From Symsagittifera roscoffensis (Eukaryota > Xenacoelomorpha > Acoela > Convolutidae): a stretch of DNA of 64,000 nt. Shown here piece by piece: positions 23,258 to 34,172 of the stretch; position 1 is the stretch's first letter; each line of letters opens with the position of its first letter. The translations under genes were made by a program, and so were the position numbers. The stretch covers positions 55,270,397 to 55,334,396 of the forward strand of contig NC_087065.1 in the NCBI RefSeq assembly GCF_963678635.1, in the 5' to 3' direction. Under the pieces are notes generated by a model. That model did not search any database. It was not told the DNA's origin and saw only the letters and a list, made by a program, of their open reading frames with translations.

Positions 23258-24975
23258 TTCGATTTTACTGTAGGTTTGGTTGATGAATGTGCAACTCAGC
23301 TAAGGAGACTTGAATACCCGCAGTTGATTTTTATAGGATTTTATATTAAAGCATTTTCGCTCTGTATTGTGGATCATTGGTTCAAATTGACTGTTACCAA
23401 AAAATTTGCTGCTACTACTCTACTTTTCTGGGATTTCGGAAATTAAAAGGTGAAGAGGTGAATCATTATCACCGTTTTCAGCAAACGAATTGACAGCCAC
23501 ATATATCTGAATGAAGTTTCATGCCATATGAGATCGCAAATTTTGGGAAAAGGCAAGGCTGTTGCGTTCAGAATTTATCTGGCTGAGGAGTTGTTACTGG
23601 AAAGTTGTTGCAATTTATGGAGTTTTTTTCCTTTCACTTGAAAAAGCACTAACTGACTAACTGAGAGCCACATACTTCTAATTAATCGTAGGTGCCACAT
23701 GATTTCACAGATTTTGGCAAAAGCGATAAATGTTGCGCTCAGAACTCATCTGGTTGATTAAAAAATGCTCTTTAGAAGTTATCCCTTTCGTGGGTGTTTT
23801 GTGGGCTCTAATCACAGAAGCATAAACTGACAGTGACTTGTACGTGAATGCCCATATGAGATTGCTGATTTCAGGAATGGCGCACAGACAATTCGGCCAA
23901 AGACAATTCAGCCAATTTGAAATTCAGACAATTCAGCCAAAAATATACAGACAATTCAACCTGAGACAATTCAGCCAGTTTTACAAAATGCCACATTCGA
24001 AAGAAAAAAATCGGAATTGGAGCTATTTCTCGGTTTAAGGTCGCCGGTGGGCGCGCTATGCGCGCGTCGCCGCTTTTCGACGATAACCGGCTCTAAATTT
24101 CGTATAGAGTCCTACCCTCTGTTGGCAAGCTCGCAACACGTTGGCGCGACTGCGGCGGTCACTATATTTTTGGCTGAATTGTCTCTGGCTGAATTTTCTG
24201 CATAATTTTGGCTGAATGGTCTGAATTTCAATTCGGCTGAATTGTCTTTGGCCGAATCGTCTAGACGCGTTCAGGAATACCTAAGTGTGTTGTACTTAAA
24301 ACAAATCTGTCTGTAAATTTTCCATTGAGAAATTGTCGCAGCTTTTTTGGATGATATTCTCTGCGCCTTATTTGCAAAAGCAGTAAACTGATGAATCAGA
24401 AGTACCGTTGACGTTTTTAGTCTTTTAGTCTTTCAGAACTTATATAGAGTCCGCTAGGAAAAAAAATGCTGTCTAAAAATTGCTGTTCAAACAGTTTTGA
24501 GAAGAGCAGGAAGAAAGAAACGCCCAATTTGCAATTGATTTAAATATTGTTTTTTTTTGCCTTGAGTTCAGCAATTCACAGTATGCGAACTGACTGATTT
24601 CTGAAACATATGAGACTGGGTCCAAAACACTCTTGAAGTTTTCACTTTAGGTTGATATCCTTAATTTATTGTTCCGACTTTCGATACGAAAGTAACGGAA
24701 TATTTGTGCTCGGGGTGGGTTTTTTTTTTCTTCAGACAACTTTCGACTTTTTAACTAGCCATTTTTGACGGAATTTTTTTTATATCATTCAAAAGGTATT
24801 AATGTCCTAAGCTATAATTTGAAAAGATACTCCAGCTGTGATCATTTTCCGTAAAGTTATGGGGGTTTACAGATTTCCATTTTGGACAATTTGGGACAAT
24901 TAACGCGCGATATATTTCGCGCTATTAACGCCTAAGCGGAGATTTAATCCGTCTTAGAAGTCGTTCCAAATTGGT
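23020..24975 (+). repeat. ~1.95-kb tandem unit, copy 1
   Basis: The unit runs from the 3' half of one family-A element, through ~1.4 kb of module-array sequence with an inverted-repeat element, to the 5' half of the next. Copy 2 follows almost base for base. Corresponding points are 1947 bases apart (23838 against 25785). Confidence 0.85.
23879..24269. mobile_element. MULE-like inverted-repeat element with repeat-array arms, copy 1
   Basis: A 9-bp duplication TTCAGGAAT lies at 23870-23878 and 24270-24278. The left arm has five copies of AGACAATTCRGCCA and the right arm has five inverted copies (TGGCTGAATTGTCT type). Between them is a GC-rich core (24028-24165) with GTCGCCGGTGGGCGCGC and GATAACCGGC. 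Long inverted repeats with a 9-bp duplication suggest a non-autonomous Mutator-like element; foldback elements are the alternative. Confidence 0.8.
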
Positions 24976-25205
24976 TCAAGGAAGCTTAATTTCCATAGTT
25001 GATTAGTTAATAGGAGCGAAGTCTATTCTTTTGTACTTTATATGGCGTGTGGGGGATGATTTCATGAAAAAATTCAGATTTAAGAGTTTTTTTTTTTTTC
25101 ATTTTATTTTTGTACATTTAAATTTTTGTATGTTACTACTGCTCCATAAATCTTAAAAAACAGTCGGAACATTCAGGGCTTTGCTCTGATACGAGCAGTC
25201 TTGTT
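24669..25205 (+). mobile_element. Family-A HINE-like element, triplication junction 1
   Basis: Complete ends. The 3' half equals that of 22729-23257, but the 5' half is a different version (GATTTCCATTTTGGACAATT), making this copy a mosaic. Confidence 0.85.
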
Positions 25206-26925
25206 TCGATTTTACTGTAGGTTTGGTTGATGAATGTGCAACTCAGCTAAGGAGATTTGAATACCCGCAGTTGATTTTTATAGGATTTTATATTAAAGCA
25301 TTTTCGCTCTGTATTGTGGATCATTGGTTCAAATTGACTGTTACCAAAAAATTTGCTGCTACTACTCTACTTTTCTGGGATTTCGGAAATTAAAAGGTGA
25401 AGAGGTGAATCATTATCACCGTTTTCAGCAAACGAATTGACAGCCACATATATCTGAATGAAGTTTCATGCCATATGAGATCGCAAATTTTGGGAAAAGG
25501 CAAGGCTGTTGCGTTCAAAATTTATCTGGCTGAGGAGTTGTTACTGGAAAGTTGTTGCAATTTATGGAGTTTTTTTCCTTTCACTTGAAAAAGCACTAAC
25601 TGACTAACTGAGAGCCACATACTTCTAATTAATCGTAGGTGCCACATGATTTCACAGATTTTGGCGAAAGCGATAAATTTTGCGCTCAGAACTCATCTGG
25701 TTCATTAAAAAATGCTCTTTAGAAGTTATCCCTTTCGTGGGTGTTTTGTGGGCTCTAATCACAGAAGCATAAACTGACAGTGACTTGTACGTGAATGCCC
25801 ATATGAGATTGCTGATTTCAGGAATGGCGCACAGACAATTCGGCCAAAGACAATTCAGCCAATTTGAAATTCAGACAATTCAGCCAAAAATATACAGACA
25901 ATTCAACCTGAGACAATTCAGCCAGTTTTACAAAATGCCACATTCGAAAGAAAAAAATCGGAATTGGAGCTATTTCTCGGTTTAAGGTCGCCGGTGGGCG
26001 CGCTACGCGCGCGTCGCCGCTTTTCGGCGATAACCGGCTCTAAATTTCGTATAGAGTCCTACCCTCTGTTGGCAAGCTCGCAACACGTTGGCGCGACTGC
26101 GGCGGTCACTATATTTTTGGCTGAATTGTCTCTGGCTGAATTTTCTGCATAATTTTGGCTGAATGGTCTGAATTTCAATTCGGCTGAATTGTCTTTGGCC
26201 GAATCGTCTAGACGCGTTCAGGAATACCTAAGTGTGTTGTACTTAAAACAAATCTGTCTGTAAAATTTTCCATTGAGAAATTGTCGCAGCTTTTTTGGAT
26301 GATATTCTTTGCGCCTTATTTGCAAAAGCAGTAAACTGATGAATCAGAAGTACCGTTGACGTTTTTAGTCTTTTAGTCTTTCAGAACTTATATAGAGTCC
26401 GCTAGGAAAAAAAATGCTATCTAAAAATTGCTGTTCAAACAGTTTTGAGAAGAGCAGGAAGAAAGAATCGCCCAATTTGCAATTGATTTAAATATTGTTT
26501 TTTTTTGCCTTGAGTTCAGCAATTCACAGTATGCGAACTGACTGATTTCTGAAACATATGAGACTGGGTCCAAAACACTCTTGAAGTTTTCACTTTAGGT
26601 TGATATCCTTAATTTATTGTTCCGACTTTCGATACGAAAGTAACGGAATATTTGTGCTCGGGGTGGGTTTTTTTTTCTTCAGACAACTTTCGACTTTTTA
26701 ACTAGCCATTTTTGACAAAAATTTTTTTTATCATTCAAAAGGTATTGTTGTCTTGAGCTTAAATTTGAAAAAGAGTTTCACCTGTGATCATTTTTCGTAG
26801 AGTTATGAAGGTTCAAAGATTGCCATTTTGGCCATTTTGACCGATTTGGGACAATTAACGCGCGATATAATTCGAGCTATTAACGCGTAAGCGAGATTTA
26901 ATCCGTCTTAGAAATCGTTCCAAAT
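24976..26925 (+). repeat. ~1.95-kb tandem unit, copy 2
   Basis: Near-identical to copies 1 and 3; only scattered substitutions separate them, which indicates recent duplication. It contains the second MULE-like element and ends in the 5' half of the family-A copy at 26618. Confidence 0.85.
25826..26216. mobile_element. MULE-like inverted-repeat element, copy 2
   Basis: Same element and same flanking TTCAGGAAT (25817-25825, 26217-26225) as copy 1, carried along by the tandem duplication rather than independently inserted. Its core has GCGCGCTACGCGCGC where copy 1 has one changed base. Confidence 0.8.
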
Positions 26926-27156
26926 TGGTTCAAGGAAGCTTAATTTCCATAGTTGATTAGTTAATAGGAGCGAAGTCTATTCTTTTGTACTTTATATGGC
27001 GTGTGGGGGATGATTTCATGAAAAAATTCAGATTTAAGAGTTTTTTTTTTCATTTTATTTTTGTACATTTAAATTTTTGTATGTTACTACTGCTCCATAA
27101 ATCTTAAAAAACAGTCGGAACATTCAGGGCTTTGCTCTGATACGAGCAGTCTTGTT
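26618..27156 (+). mobile_element. Family-A HINE-like element, triplication junction 2
   Basis: The 5' half (GATTGCCATTTTGGCC, then ATTTTGACCGATTTGGG) is shared with 28476, while the 3' half is shared with 22729 and 24669: another mosaic copy. Confidence 0.85.
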
Positions 27157-28475
27157 TCGATTTTACTGTAGGTTTGGTTGATGAATGTGCAACTCAGCTA
27201 AGGAGATTTGAATACCCGCAGTTGATTTTTATAGGATTTTATATTAAAGCATTTTCGCTCTGTATTGTGGATCATTGGTTCAAATTGACTGTTACCAAAA
27301 AATTTGCTGCTACTACTCTACTTTTCTGGGATTTCGGAAATTAAAAGGTGAAGAGGTGAATCATTATCACCGTTTTCAGCAAACGAATTGACAGCCACAT
27401 ATATCTGAATGAAGTTTCATGCCATATGAGATCGCAAATTTTGGGAAAAGGCAAGGCTGTTGCGTTCAGAATTTATCTGGCTGAGGAGTTGTTACTGGAA
27501 AGTTGTTGCAATTTATGGAGTTTTTTTCCTTTCACTTGAAAAAGCACTAACTGACTAACTGAGAGCCACATACTTCTAATTAATCGTAGGTGCCACATGA
27601 TTTCACAGATTTTGGCAAAAGCGATAAATGTTGCGCTCAGAACTCATCTGGTTGATTAAAAAATGCTCTTTAGAAGTTATCCCTTTCGTGGGTGTTTTGT
27701 GGGCTCTAATCACAGAAGCATAAACTGACAGTGACTTGTACGTGAATGCCCATATGAGATTGCTGATTTCAGGAATGGCGCACAGACAATTCGGCCAAAG
27801 ACAATTCAGCCAATTTGAAATTCAGACAATTCAGCCAAAAATATACAGACAATTCAACCTGAGACAATTCAGCCAGTTTTACAAAATGCCACATTCGAAA
27901 GAAAAAAATCGGAATTGGAGCTTTTTCTCGGTTTAAGGTCGCCGGTGGGCGCGCTACGCGCGCGTCGCCGCTTTTCGGCGATAACCGGCTCTAAATTTCG
28001 TATAGAGTCCTACCCTCTGTTGGCAAGCTCGCAACACGTTGGCGCGACTGCGGCGGTCACTATATTTTTGGCTGAATTGTCTCTGGCTGAATTTTCTGCA
28101 TAATTTTGGCTGAATGGTCTGAATTTCAATTCGGCTGAATTGTCTTTGGCCGAATCGTCTAGACGCGTTCAGGAATACCTAAGTGTGTTGTACTTAAAAC
28201 AAATCTGTCTGTAAAATTTTCCATTGAGAAATTGTCGCAGCTTTTTTGGATGATATTCTTTGCGCCTTATTTGCAAAAGCAGTAAACTGATGAATCAGAA
28301 GTACCGTTGACGTTTTTAGTCTTTTAGTCTTTCAGAACTTATATAGAGTCCGCTAGGAAAAAAAATGCTATCTAAAAATTGCTGTTCAAACAGTTTTGAG
28401 AAGAGCAGGAAGAAAGAAACGCCCAATTTGCAATTGATTTAAATATTTCACTTTAGGTTGATATCCTTAATTTAT
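26926..28475 (+). repeat. ~1.9-kb tandem unit, copy 3, with a ~90-bp deletion
   Basis: Matches copies 1 and 2 but lacks about 90 bases near 28447, so GATTTAAATATT joins directly to TTCACTTTAGGTTG. It ends at the 5' half of the family-A copy at 28476. Confidence 0.85.
27777..28167. mobile_element. MULE-like inverted-repeat element, copy 3
   Basis: Same structure and TTCAGGAAT flanks (27768-27776, 28168-28176) as the other copies. The core is identical to copy 2. Confidence 0.8.
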
Positions 28476-29025
28476 TGTTCCGACTTTCGATACGAAAGTA
28501 ACGGAATATTTGTGCTCGGGGTGGGTTTTTTTTTCTTCAGACAACTTTCGACTTTTTAACTAGCCATTTTTGACAAAAATTTTTTTTATCATTCAAAAGG
28601 TATTGTTGTCTTGAGCTTAAATTTGAAAAAGAGTTTCACCTGTGATCATTTTTCGTAGAGTTATGAAGGTTCAAAGATTGCCATTTTGGCCATTTTGACC
28701 GATTTGGGACAATTAACGCGCGATATAATTCGCGCTATTAACGCGTAAGCGGAGATTTAATCCGTCTTATAAATCGTTCCAAATTGGTTGAACGAAGCTT
28801 ATTTGCCATAATTGATTTGTTAAAAGGAACGAAATCTCTCATTTTTTACTTTATATGGCGTGTGGGGGGTTGATTTTCATTAAAAATTTCAAATTTTAGA
28901 AAAAAAAATTTTCATTTTATTTTATTTAATTTAATTTTTTATGCTATTACTGCTGCTCCATAAACCTTAAAAGGCAGTCGGAACATTCAGATTCATGGCT
29001 TCGCCCTGATACGGGCAGTCTTGTT
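28476..29025 (+). mobile_element. Family-A HINE-like element, right edge of the triplication
   Basis: The 5' half is as in 26618; the 3' half (GGTTGAACGAAGCTTATTTG) is the ordinary version seen at 1851. The hairpin region carries a small insertion (CATTCAGATTCATGGCTTCG). Confidence 0.8.
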
Positions 29026-30420
29026 TCACTTTAGGTTTGATAGATGAAAAAATGAATCATTCGTAGTTGTTAGGATCCGTTCGCTAAATATTTTCGCACC
29101 ATGAAGCATAACAATGGTTCGCATTTGCTGCCACCAAAAAATGCCGCTATTAGTGTGTTTTATTGAAGTATAGAAAAATAAAAAGTCAAGAAGAAATTCA
29201 AAACCACCGTTTTAGGCAAATCAACTTACAGCCACATGTATCTCGTTGAACTTCCATGCCATTTTAAAAGGCAGGTTTCGGAAAAAGTGAAGAGTGTTGT
29301 GCTCAGACTATATCTGGCTGCGCAGTGGCAACAGAGAAATTATCGAAATTTCCAAGAAATTTGTTCGTTTTACTTACGAAGCACTAACTGACCGGTAATG
29401 CAAAAAAAGTTTGCAGGTTTTGGGAATAACAAAGACTGTTGCGCTCTAAATACATTTGGATGCGGAGCTGATATCAAATTTCTATGATACTTTCTGAAGC
29501 ACTAACTGACAGCCACATATATCTAATTGCTCGGTCATTCCATACGAGATAGCATAGTTAGGAATACAAAAGGGTTTTTCGCTTAGATATTGCGAGGCCG
29601 ATCTGCCACAGAGACGTTTTCGCCTTATCATAGAGACGTTTTCGCTTTATTAGCTCTAATTGTATGTTTGTGGAAACTGTATGGGCTTCGTAACAACTGT
29701 AACAACCATTTGTGCCTGAATTAACGGCCATACCATCCTAGACTCTAAAATTTGAGAAAACCAAAGAGTGTCGCACTTAGAGTACATCTGGCTGCGGAAC
29801 CGCAATTGAGACGTTATCGCATTTTGTTGAAACTTTTCTCTACTTGCAGTAAAACTAATTTTTTTGTTCAAAGCAATTTTGGTGTTTTGACCTTCACAGA
29901 CTTTCAAAATTGGGAGTCCCCAAGGGAAAGTTACTGGTATCTTTCGATCTTGTGAAATTAATTCTTTCTATCACCAAGAAGGAAATGCTGCCGTTGAAAG
30001 ACCTTCGTTCAGCTGCCTTCGCCCACTTCTTGTATTTTGAGCACCAAAAGTTTACCTTGAATGCAACAACTCACATTACAAGAACCGCTTTCTTTTCCAA
30101 ACGGATTGGAGATGAATGAGTCCAAAAACTCTTGTACTTATTTTGACTTCTCTGTAGGCTTGATTGGAAAGGTACTCAGCTGCTTAGATCTGAATACCCG
30201 GAGTATTTTTTGGTCCAAAACTGTTTTTGGTCCAACTTTTTTAGATCAATACTTCAGCCCGGTCTTGAATGTCTTGAAGTTACCAAAAATTTGCTATTCA
30301 GTCAAAAAACCAGTCTATTTTTCTTGGTTTTGAAAATCAAAAATATTAAGCGAAGTTCACAAATATTGTTTATAGCAAACAAAGTGTCCGCTGCCTGAAT
30401 CTGAATGACTGCGTAGATTT
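29026..30420 (+). repeat. Degenerate module array, right block
   Basis: Modules with ACTAACTGACAGCCACATAT, GCTCGGTCATTCCATACGAG and a GTTGCGCTCTAAATACATTT-like block continue to about 30.4 kb. The + strand frame at 29752-29955 again shows KPKSVALRVHLAAEPQLRRY. No full gene structure was recognised. Confidence 0.6.
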
Positions 30421-30869
30421 TAGGAAAAACCAAAGCGTGTTGCACTTAAAATACATCAGATGAAAAAAATTTTGCTTCTAAGGCCAGAAATTACAAAATC
30501 TTTTTAGCTGCAAAGGCGATGATCCAACTAACATAAAAAAAATGCTCAATCAAACTTTAATCCAACACTTAGGACTTTCCTACAAAAACAGAACGCCTAA
30601 TTATCAAACAAATGAAGGCGGCTGCGTATCGGAATTAAAAGCTAAAAGTCTGAAATTATGTGATATCTCATTTAGGTGGAGGTCATTCCAGTTAAACAAA
30701 TCATTTCTCTAAAATTTACTTTTTGTTTTATTTTTAAAGTTGAACAAAAGTTTGTAATTTCTGATTAATTTGAGGTTGTATGATTATGATGAAGCTATTC
30801 ATCTGTTAAAAACTAGTGAAGAAAGAGTTTTTAAAAGCTTTCTACAACGAGTAACATTTCTTCAATAAT
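30421..30869. other. Spacer without recognised features
   Basis: AT-rich sequence between the module array and the next family-A copy. No supported gene. Confidence 0.4.
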
Positions 30870-31392
30870 TGTTCCGACTTTCGATAGGAAAGTAACGTAA
30901 TATTTGTTCTCGGGGTGGGTTTTTTTTTCTCAGACAAATTGTGACTTTTCAACTAGCCGTTTTTGGCGCAATTTTTTATATCATTCGAAGGCTATTGTTG
31001 TCCTGAGCTTGAATTTGAAAAGATATTTCACCTGTGATCATTTTTTGTAATGTTATGGGGGCTTAAAGATTGCCATTTTGGCTAATTTGGGACAATTAAC
31101 GCGCGATTAATTTCGCGCTATTAACGCGTAAGCGAGATTTAATCCGTCACAGAAATTGTTCCAAATTGGCTCAAGGAAGCTTATATGCCATAATTGATTT
31201 GTTAATAGGCGCAAAATCCATCACTTTGTACTTAATATGACGTGTGGGGGGATGTTTTTACATAAAATCTCAAATTTTTTCAAAAAAAATTATTTCTTTT
31301 TTTATTACTTTGATATTTTTCATCTTTTTAATGCTCCATAGACCTTAAAAGGCGGTCGGAACTTTCAGGGCTTCGATACGAGCAGTCTTGTT
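30870..31392 (+). mobile_element. Family-A HINE-like element
   Basis: 5' GTTCCGACTTTCGATAGG; 3' GGCGGTCGGAACTTTCAGGG, then CTTCGATACGAGCAGTCTTG. Part of the 3' hairpin is deleted. A second copy begins exactly at its 3' TTG, showing insertion at the element terminus. Confidence 0.85.
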
Positions 31393-32417
31393 GTTCCGAC
31401 TTTCGATACGAAAATAACGGAATATTTGTGCTCGGGTGGGTTTCTTTTTCTTCAGAAAAATTTTGACTTTTTAACTAGCCATTTTGACGGAATTTCTTAT
31501 ATCATTCAAAAAGTAACGTTGTCCTGAGCTTAAATTTGAAAAGATTTTTCACACGAAGATTTTTTTTGTAAATTTATGAGGGTTTAAAGGTTGTCATTTT
31601 GGCCATTTTGACCAACTTGGGACAATTAACGCGCGATATAATTCGAGCTATTAACGCGTAAGCGAGATTTAATCCGTCTTAGAAATCGTTCCAAATTGGT
31701 TGAAAGAAGCTTGTTTGCCACAATTGATTCGTTACAGGGAGCGAAATTTATCCCTTAGTACTTTAAATTGCATGTGGAGTGATGGTTTTCACGAAAAATT
31801 TCAAGTTTCAGAAACATTTTTTCAATTTTTTTTCTATCTCGCGAATAGTAAAAAGAAAAAATAGTAGAATATAAAGGATTTTCATTGTCAGTCTTCATAA
31901 ATTCCAAAAATAATTGATTATATTCGATTAAAAAAGGAATATAATGTTACTATTTTTCGAAACAAAAAAAAATCATTATTATCGATTATAATCGATTAGT
32001 TTTTGAAAGTCTGTTTCTCAAATTTTATTGAAGTATAATCCATATAATGGATTATAATCCATTATTATTCAACAAACGTCATCGCTTTGTTTGGTTTTAT
32101 TTTTGATTTGTTTTGTTTTCAGTTGGTTACCGAACTAAAAGAAACAGTAATTTTGTACTTATGGCCATCAGAGATTTAGGGATGTCACCAAAACTGTTAT
32201 CATTATAATGGATTATTAAATCGTTTAAACATCTAAAATTGGCGCTCATAATTAATTATGTTTTTGTTAAAAGTACGATTATAATTATAACATTAATCGA
32301 TTAGTTTTTTTTACTGAGTTTGGGATTACATTTAAAAAATTTTTGTTATTACAGCTCCATAAACCTTAAAGGCATTCGGAACTTTCAGGGCTTCGCCCTG
32401 ATACGAGCAATCTTGTT
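31391..32417 (+). mobile_element. Family-A HINE-like element with a nested AT-rich insertion
   Basis: Normal 5' end, and a 3' end GGCATTCGGAACTTTCAGGG and CTTCGCCCTGATACGAG. It is about twice the usual length because roughly 31835-32335 is foreign: an AT-rich block with palindromic motifs ATAATCGATTAT and ATAATGGATTATAATCCATT. Confidence 0.8.
31835..32335. repeat. AT-rich palindromic insertion within a family-A copy
   Basis: Repeated near-palindromes ATTATCGATTATAATCGATT and GGATTATAATCCATTATT at both ends suggest a small inverted-repeat transposon. Exact ends and target duplication could not be fixed by eye. Confidence 0.4.
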
Positions 32418-33035
32418 TCTTTTGGGCTGAGTGTTTATTTTGATCACTGTTACATTTTGAACTTTTCGCTAAACTCTTTGAGACCCTTTTCAAAAAATCT
32501 ATTGCGTTCTTTTTTTTTACTTTTTCTGTTCTGAGTTTTACATTTGATTTTTCAGCGCTATAAAATTTATCCAAAAAAATTAGAAAATGAGTAATTTGCA
32601 AACAGCAAAATGGAAATATGCGCCAAAAATTACAACAAAATAGCTTAAATTGAAAAGTTTATTTCAACACGCGAAGTCAAAATTGTTATCAAAACTTTTT
32701 GATTCAGAACAGAAGTTTTTCTTTTTACTGCTTCAAAATGTTGATTTCGCCAATTCACTTGTTTTCAAGGCCTCAAACGTTCCGCAAATTGTGAACATGT
32801 TTTTGACTCAAAAAATAAAATCCAAGCTGAGTCTGTAAAATTTTTTTGAGCAAAACGTGTTCGAAACTGTTACATCCGTGAAATAACTACTTAATCGTTA
32901 TGAGCATCTTTTTGGAATGTTATCTGAAAAAATACAGTTTGGTTAAAATAAAATTTGGTTAGCGTTAGCAAAGGGGCGACTTGGCTTTCGCAAAAGACAA
33001 AGTGGAATCGCAGACAAAAACATAGCTTCCTTAAT
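32418..33035. other. Spacer without recognised features
   Basis: No coding or repeat feature supported; short frames here lack any recognisable motif. Confidence 0.4.
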
Positions 33036-33566
33036 TGTTCCGACTTTCGATACGAAAGTAACGGAATATTTGTGCTCGGGGTGGGTTTTTTTCTTCAGAC
33101 AAATTTCGACTTTTTAACTAGCCATTTTTGACGGAATCTTTTTATATCATTGGAAAGGTATTGTTGTCCTGAGCTCAAATTTGAAAAGATATTTCACCTG
33201 TGATCATTTTTCGTAGAGTTATGGGGTTTTAAAGATTGCCATTTTCGCCGATTCGCGACAATTAACGCGCGGTATATTTCGCGCTATTAACGCGTAAGCG
33301 GAGAGTTAATCCGTCTTAGAAATCGTTCCAAATTGGTTAAAAGAAGCTTATTTGCCCTATTTGGTTTGTTACAAGGAGCGAAATCTATCCTTTTGTTTTT
33401 TATATGGCGTGTGGGGGGATGATTTTCATAAAAAACTTCAAATTTTAGAATTTTTTTTTTCATTTTGCTTTATTTAATTGAATTTTTTTAATGTTATTAC
33501 TGCTCCATAAACCTTAAAATGCAGTCGGGACATTCAGGGCTTCGCCCTGATACAAGCAGTTTTGTT
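33036..33566 (+). mobile_element. Family-A HINE-like element
   Basis: Complete copy: TGTTCCGACTTTCGATACG at the left, and GCAGTCGGGACATTCAGGGC then TTCGCCCTGATACAAGCAG at the right. Confidence 0.88.
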
Positions 33567-33641
33567 TGTATTGTTTGCACTTTCAAGGATAAGTCAGAAT
33601 AGATTATGCTGGGGTGTGGTTGTTTTCCTACAGACAATTTT

Positions 33642-34172
33642 TGTTCCGACTTTCGATACGAAAGTAACGGAATATTTGTGCTCGGGGTGGGTTTTTTTTC
33701 TTCAGACAAATTTCGACTTTTTTACCTAGCCATTTTTGACGGATTTTTTTTATCATTCAAAAGGTATTGTTGTCTTGAGCTTAAATTTGAAAAGATATTT
33801 CACCTGTGATCATTTTTCGTAAAGTTATGGGGGTTTAAAGATTGCCATTGTGGCCAATTTGGGACAATTAACGCGCGATAAATTTCGCGCTATTAACGCG
33901 TAAGCGGAGATTTAACCCAACTTATAAATCGCTCCAAATTGGTATAAGAAGCTTATTTGCCATAATTGATCTGTTACAAAGAGCAAAATCTATCCTTTTC
34001 TACTTAATATGGCGTGTGGGGGGATGATTTGCATAAAAAATTTCAAATTTCAGAAAAAAAGTTTTCTTTTTATTTTATTACCTTTAATTTTTTTATAGGT
34101 TATTACTGCTTCTTGAATATTAAAAGTCAGTCGGAACATTCAGGGCTTCGCCCTGATACGAGCAGTCTTGTT
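33642..34172 (+). mobile_element. Family-A HINE-like element
   Basis: Complete copy with an intact 3' hairpin CAGGGCTTCGCCCTG and terminus GATACGAGCAGTCTTGTT. The ~45 bases to its left (GATTATGCTGGGGTGTGG, CTACAGACAATTTT) look like an older 5' fragment of the same family into which it inserted. Confidence 0.88.

Noticed and set aside
23886-23980. Short regularly repeated 14-mers as a CRISPR array
   Set aside because: Spacing is irregular, the copies reappear inverted on the other side of a core, and the DNA is from an animal.
24028-24165. GC-rich core as a tRNA or 5S-derived SINE head
   Set aside because: TCGCCGGTGG is only weakly A-box-like and no proper B-box or closed cloverleaf follows; the paired stems do not match tRNA spacing.
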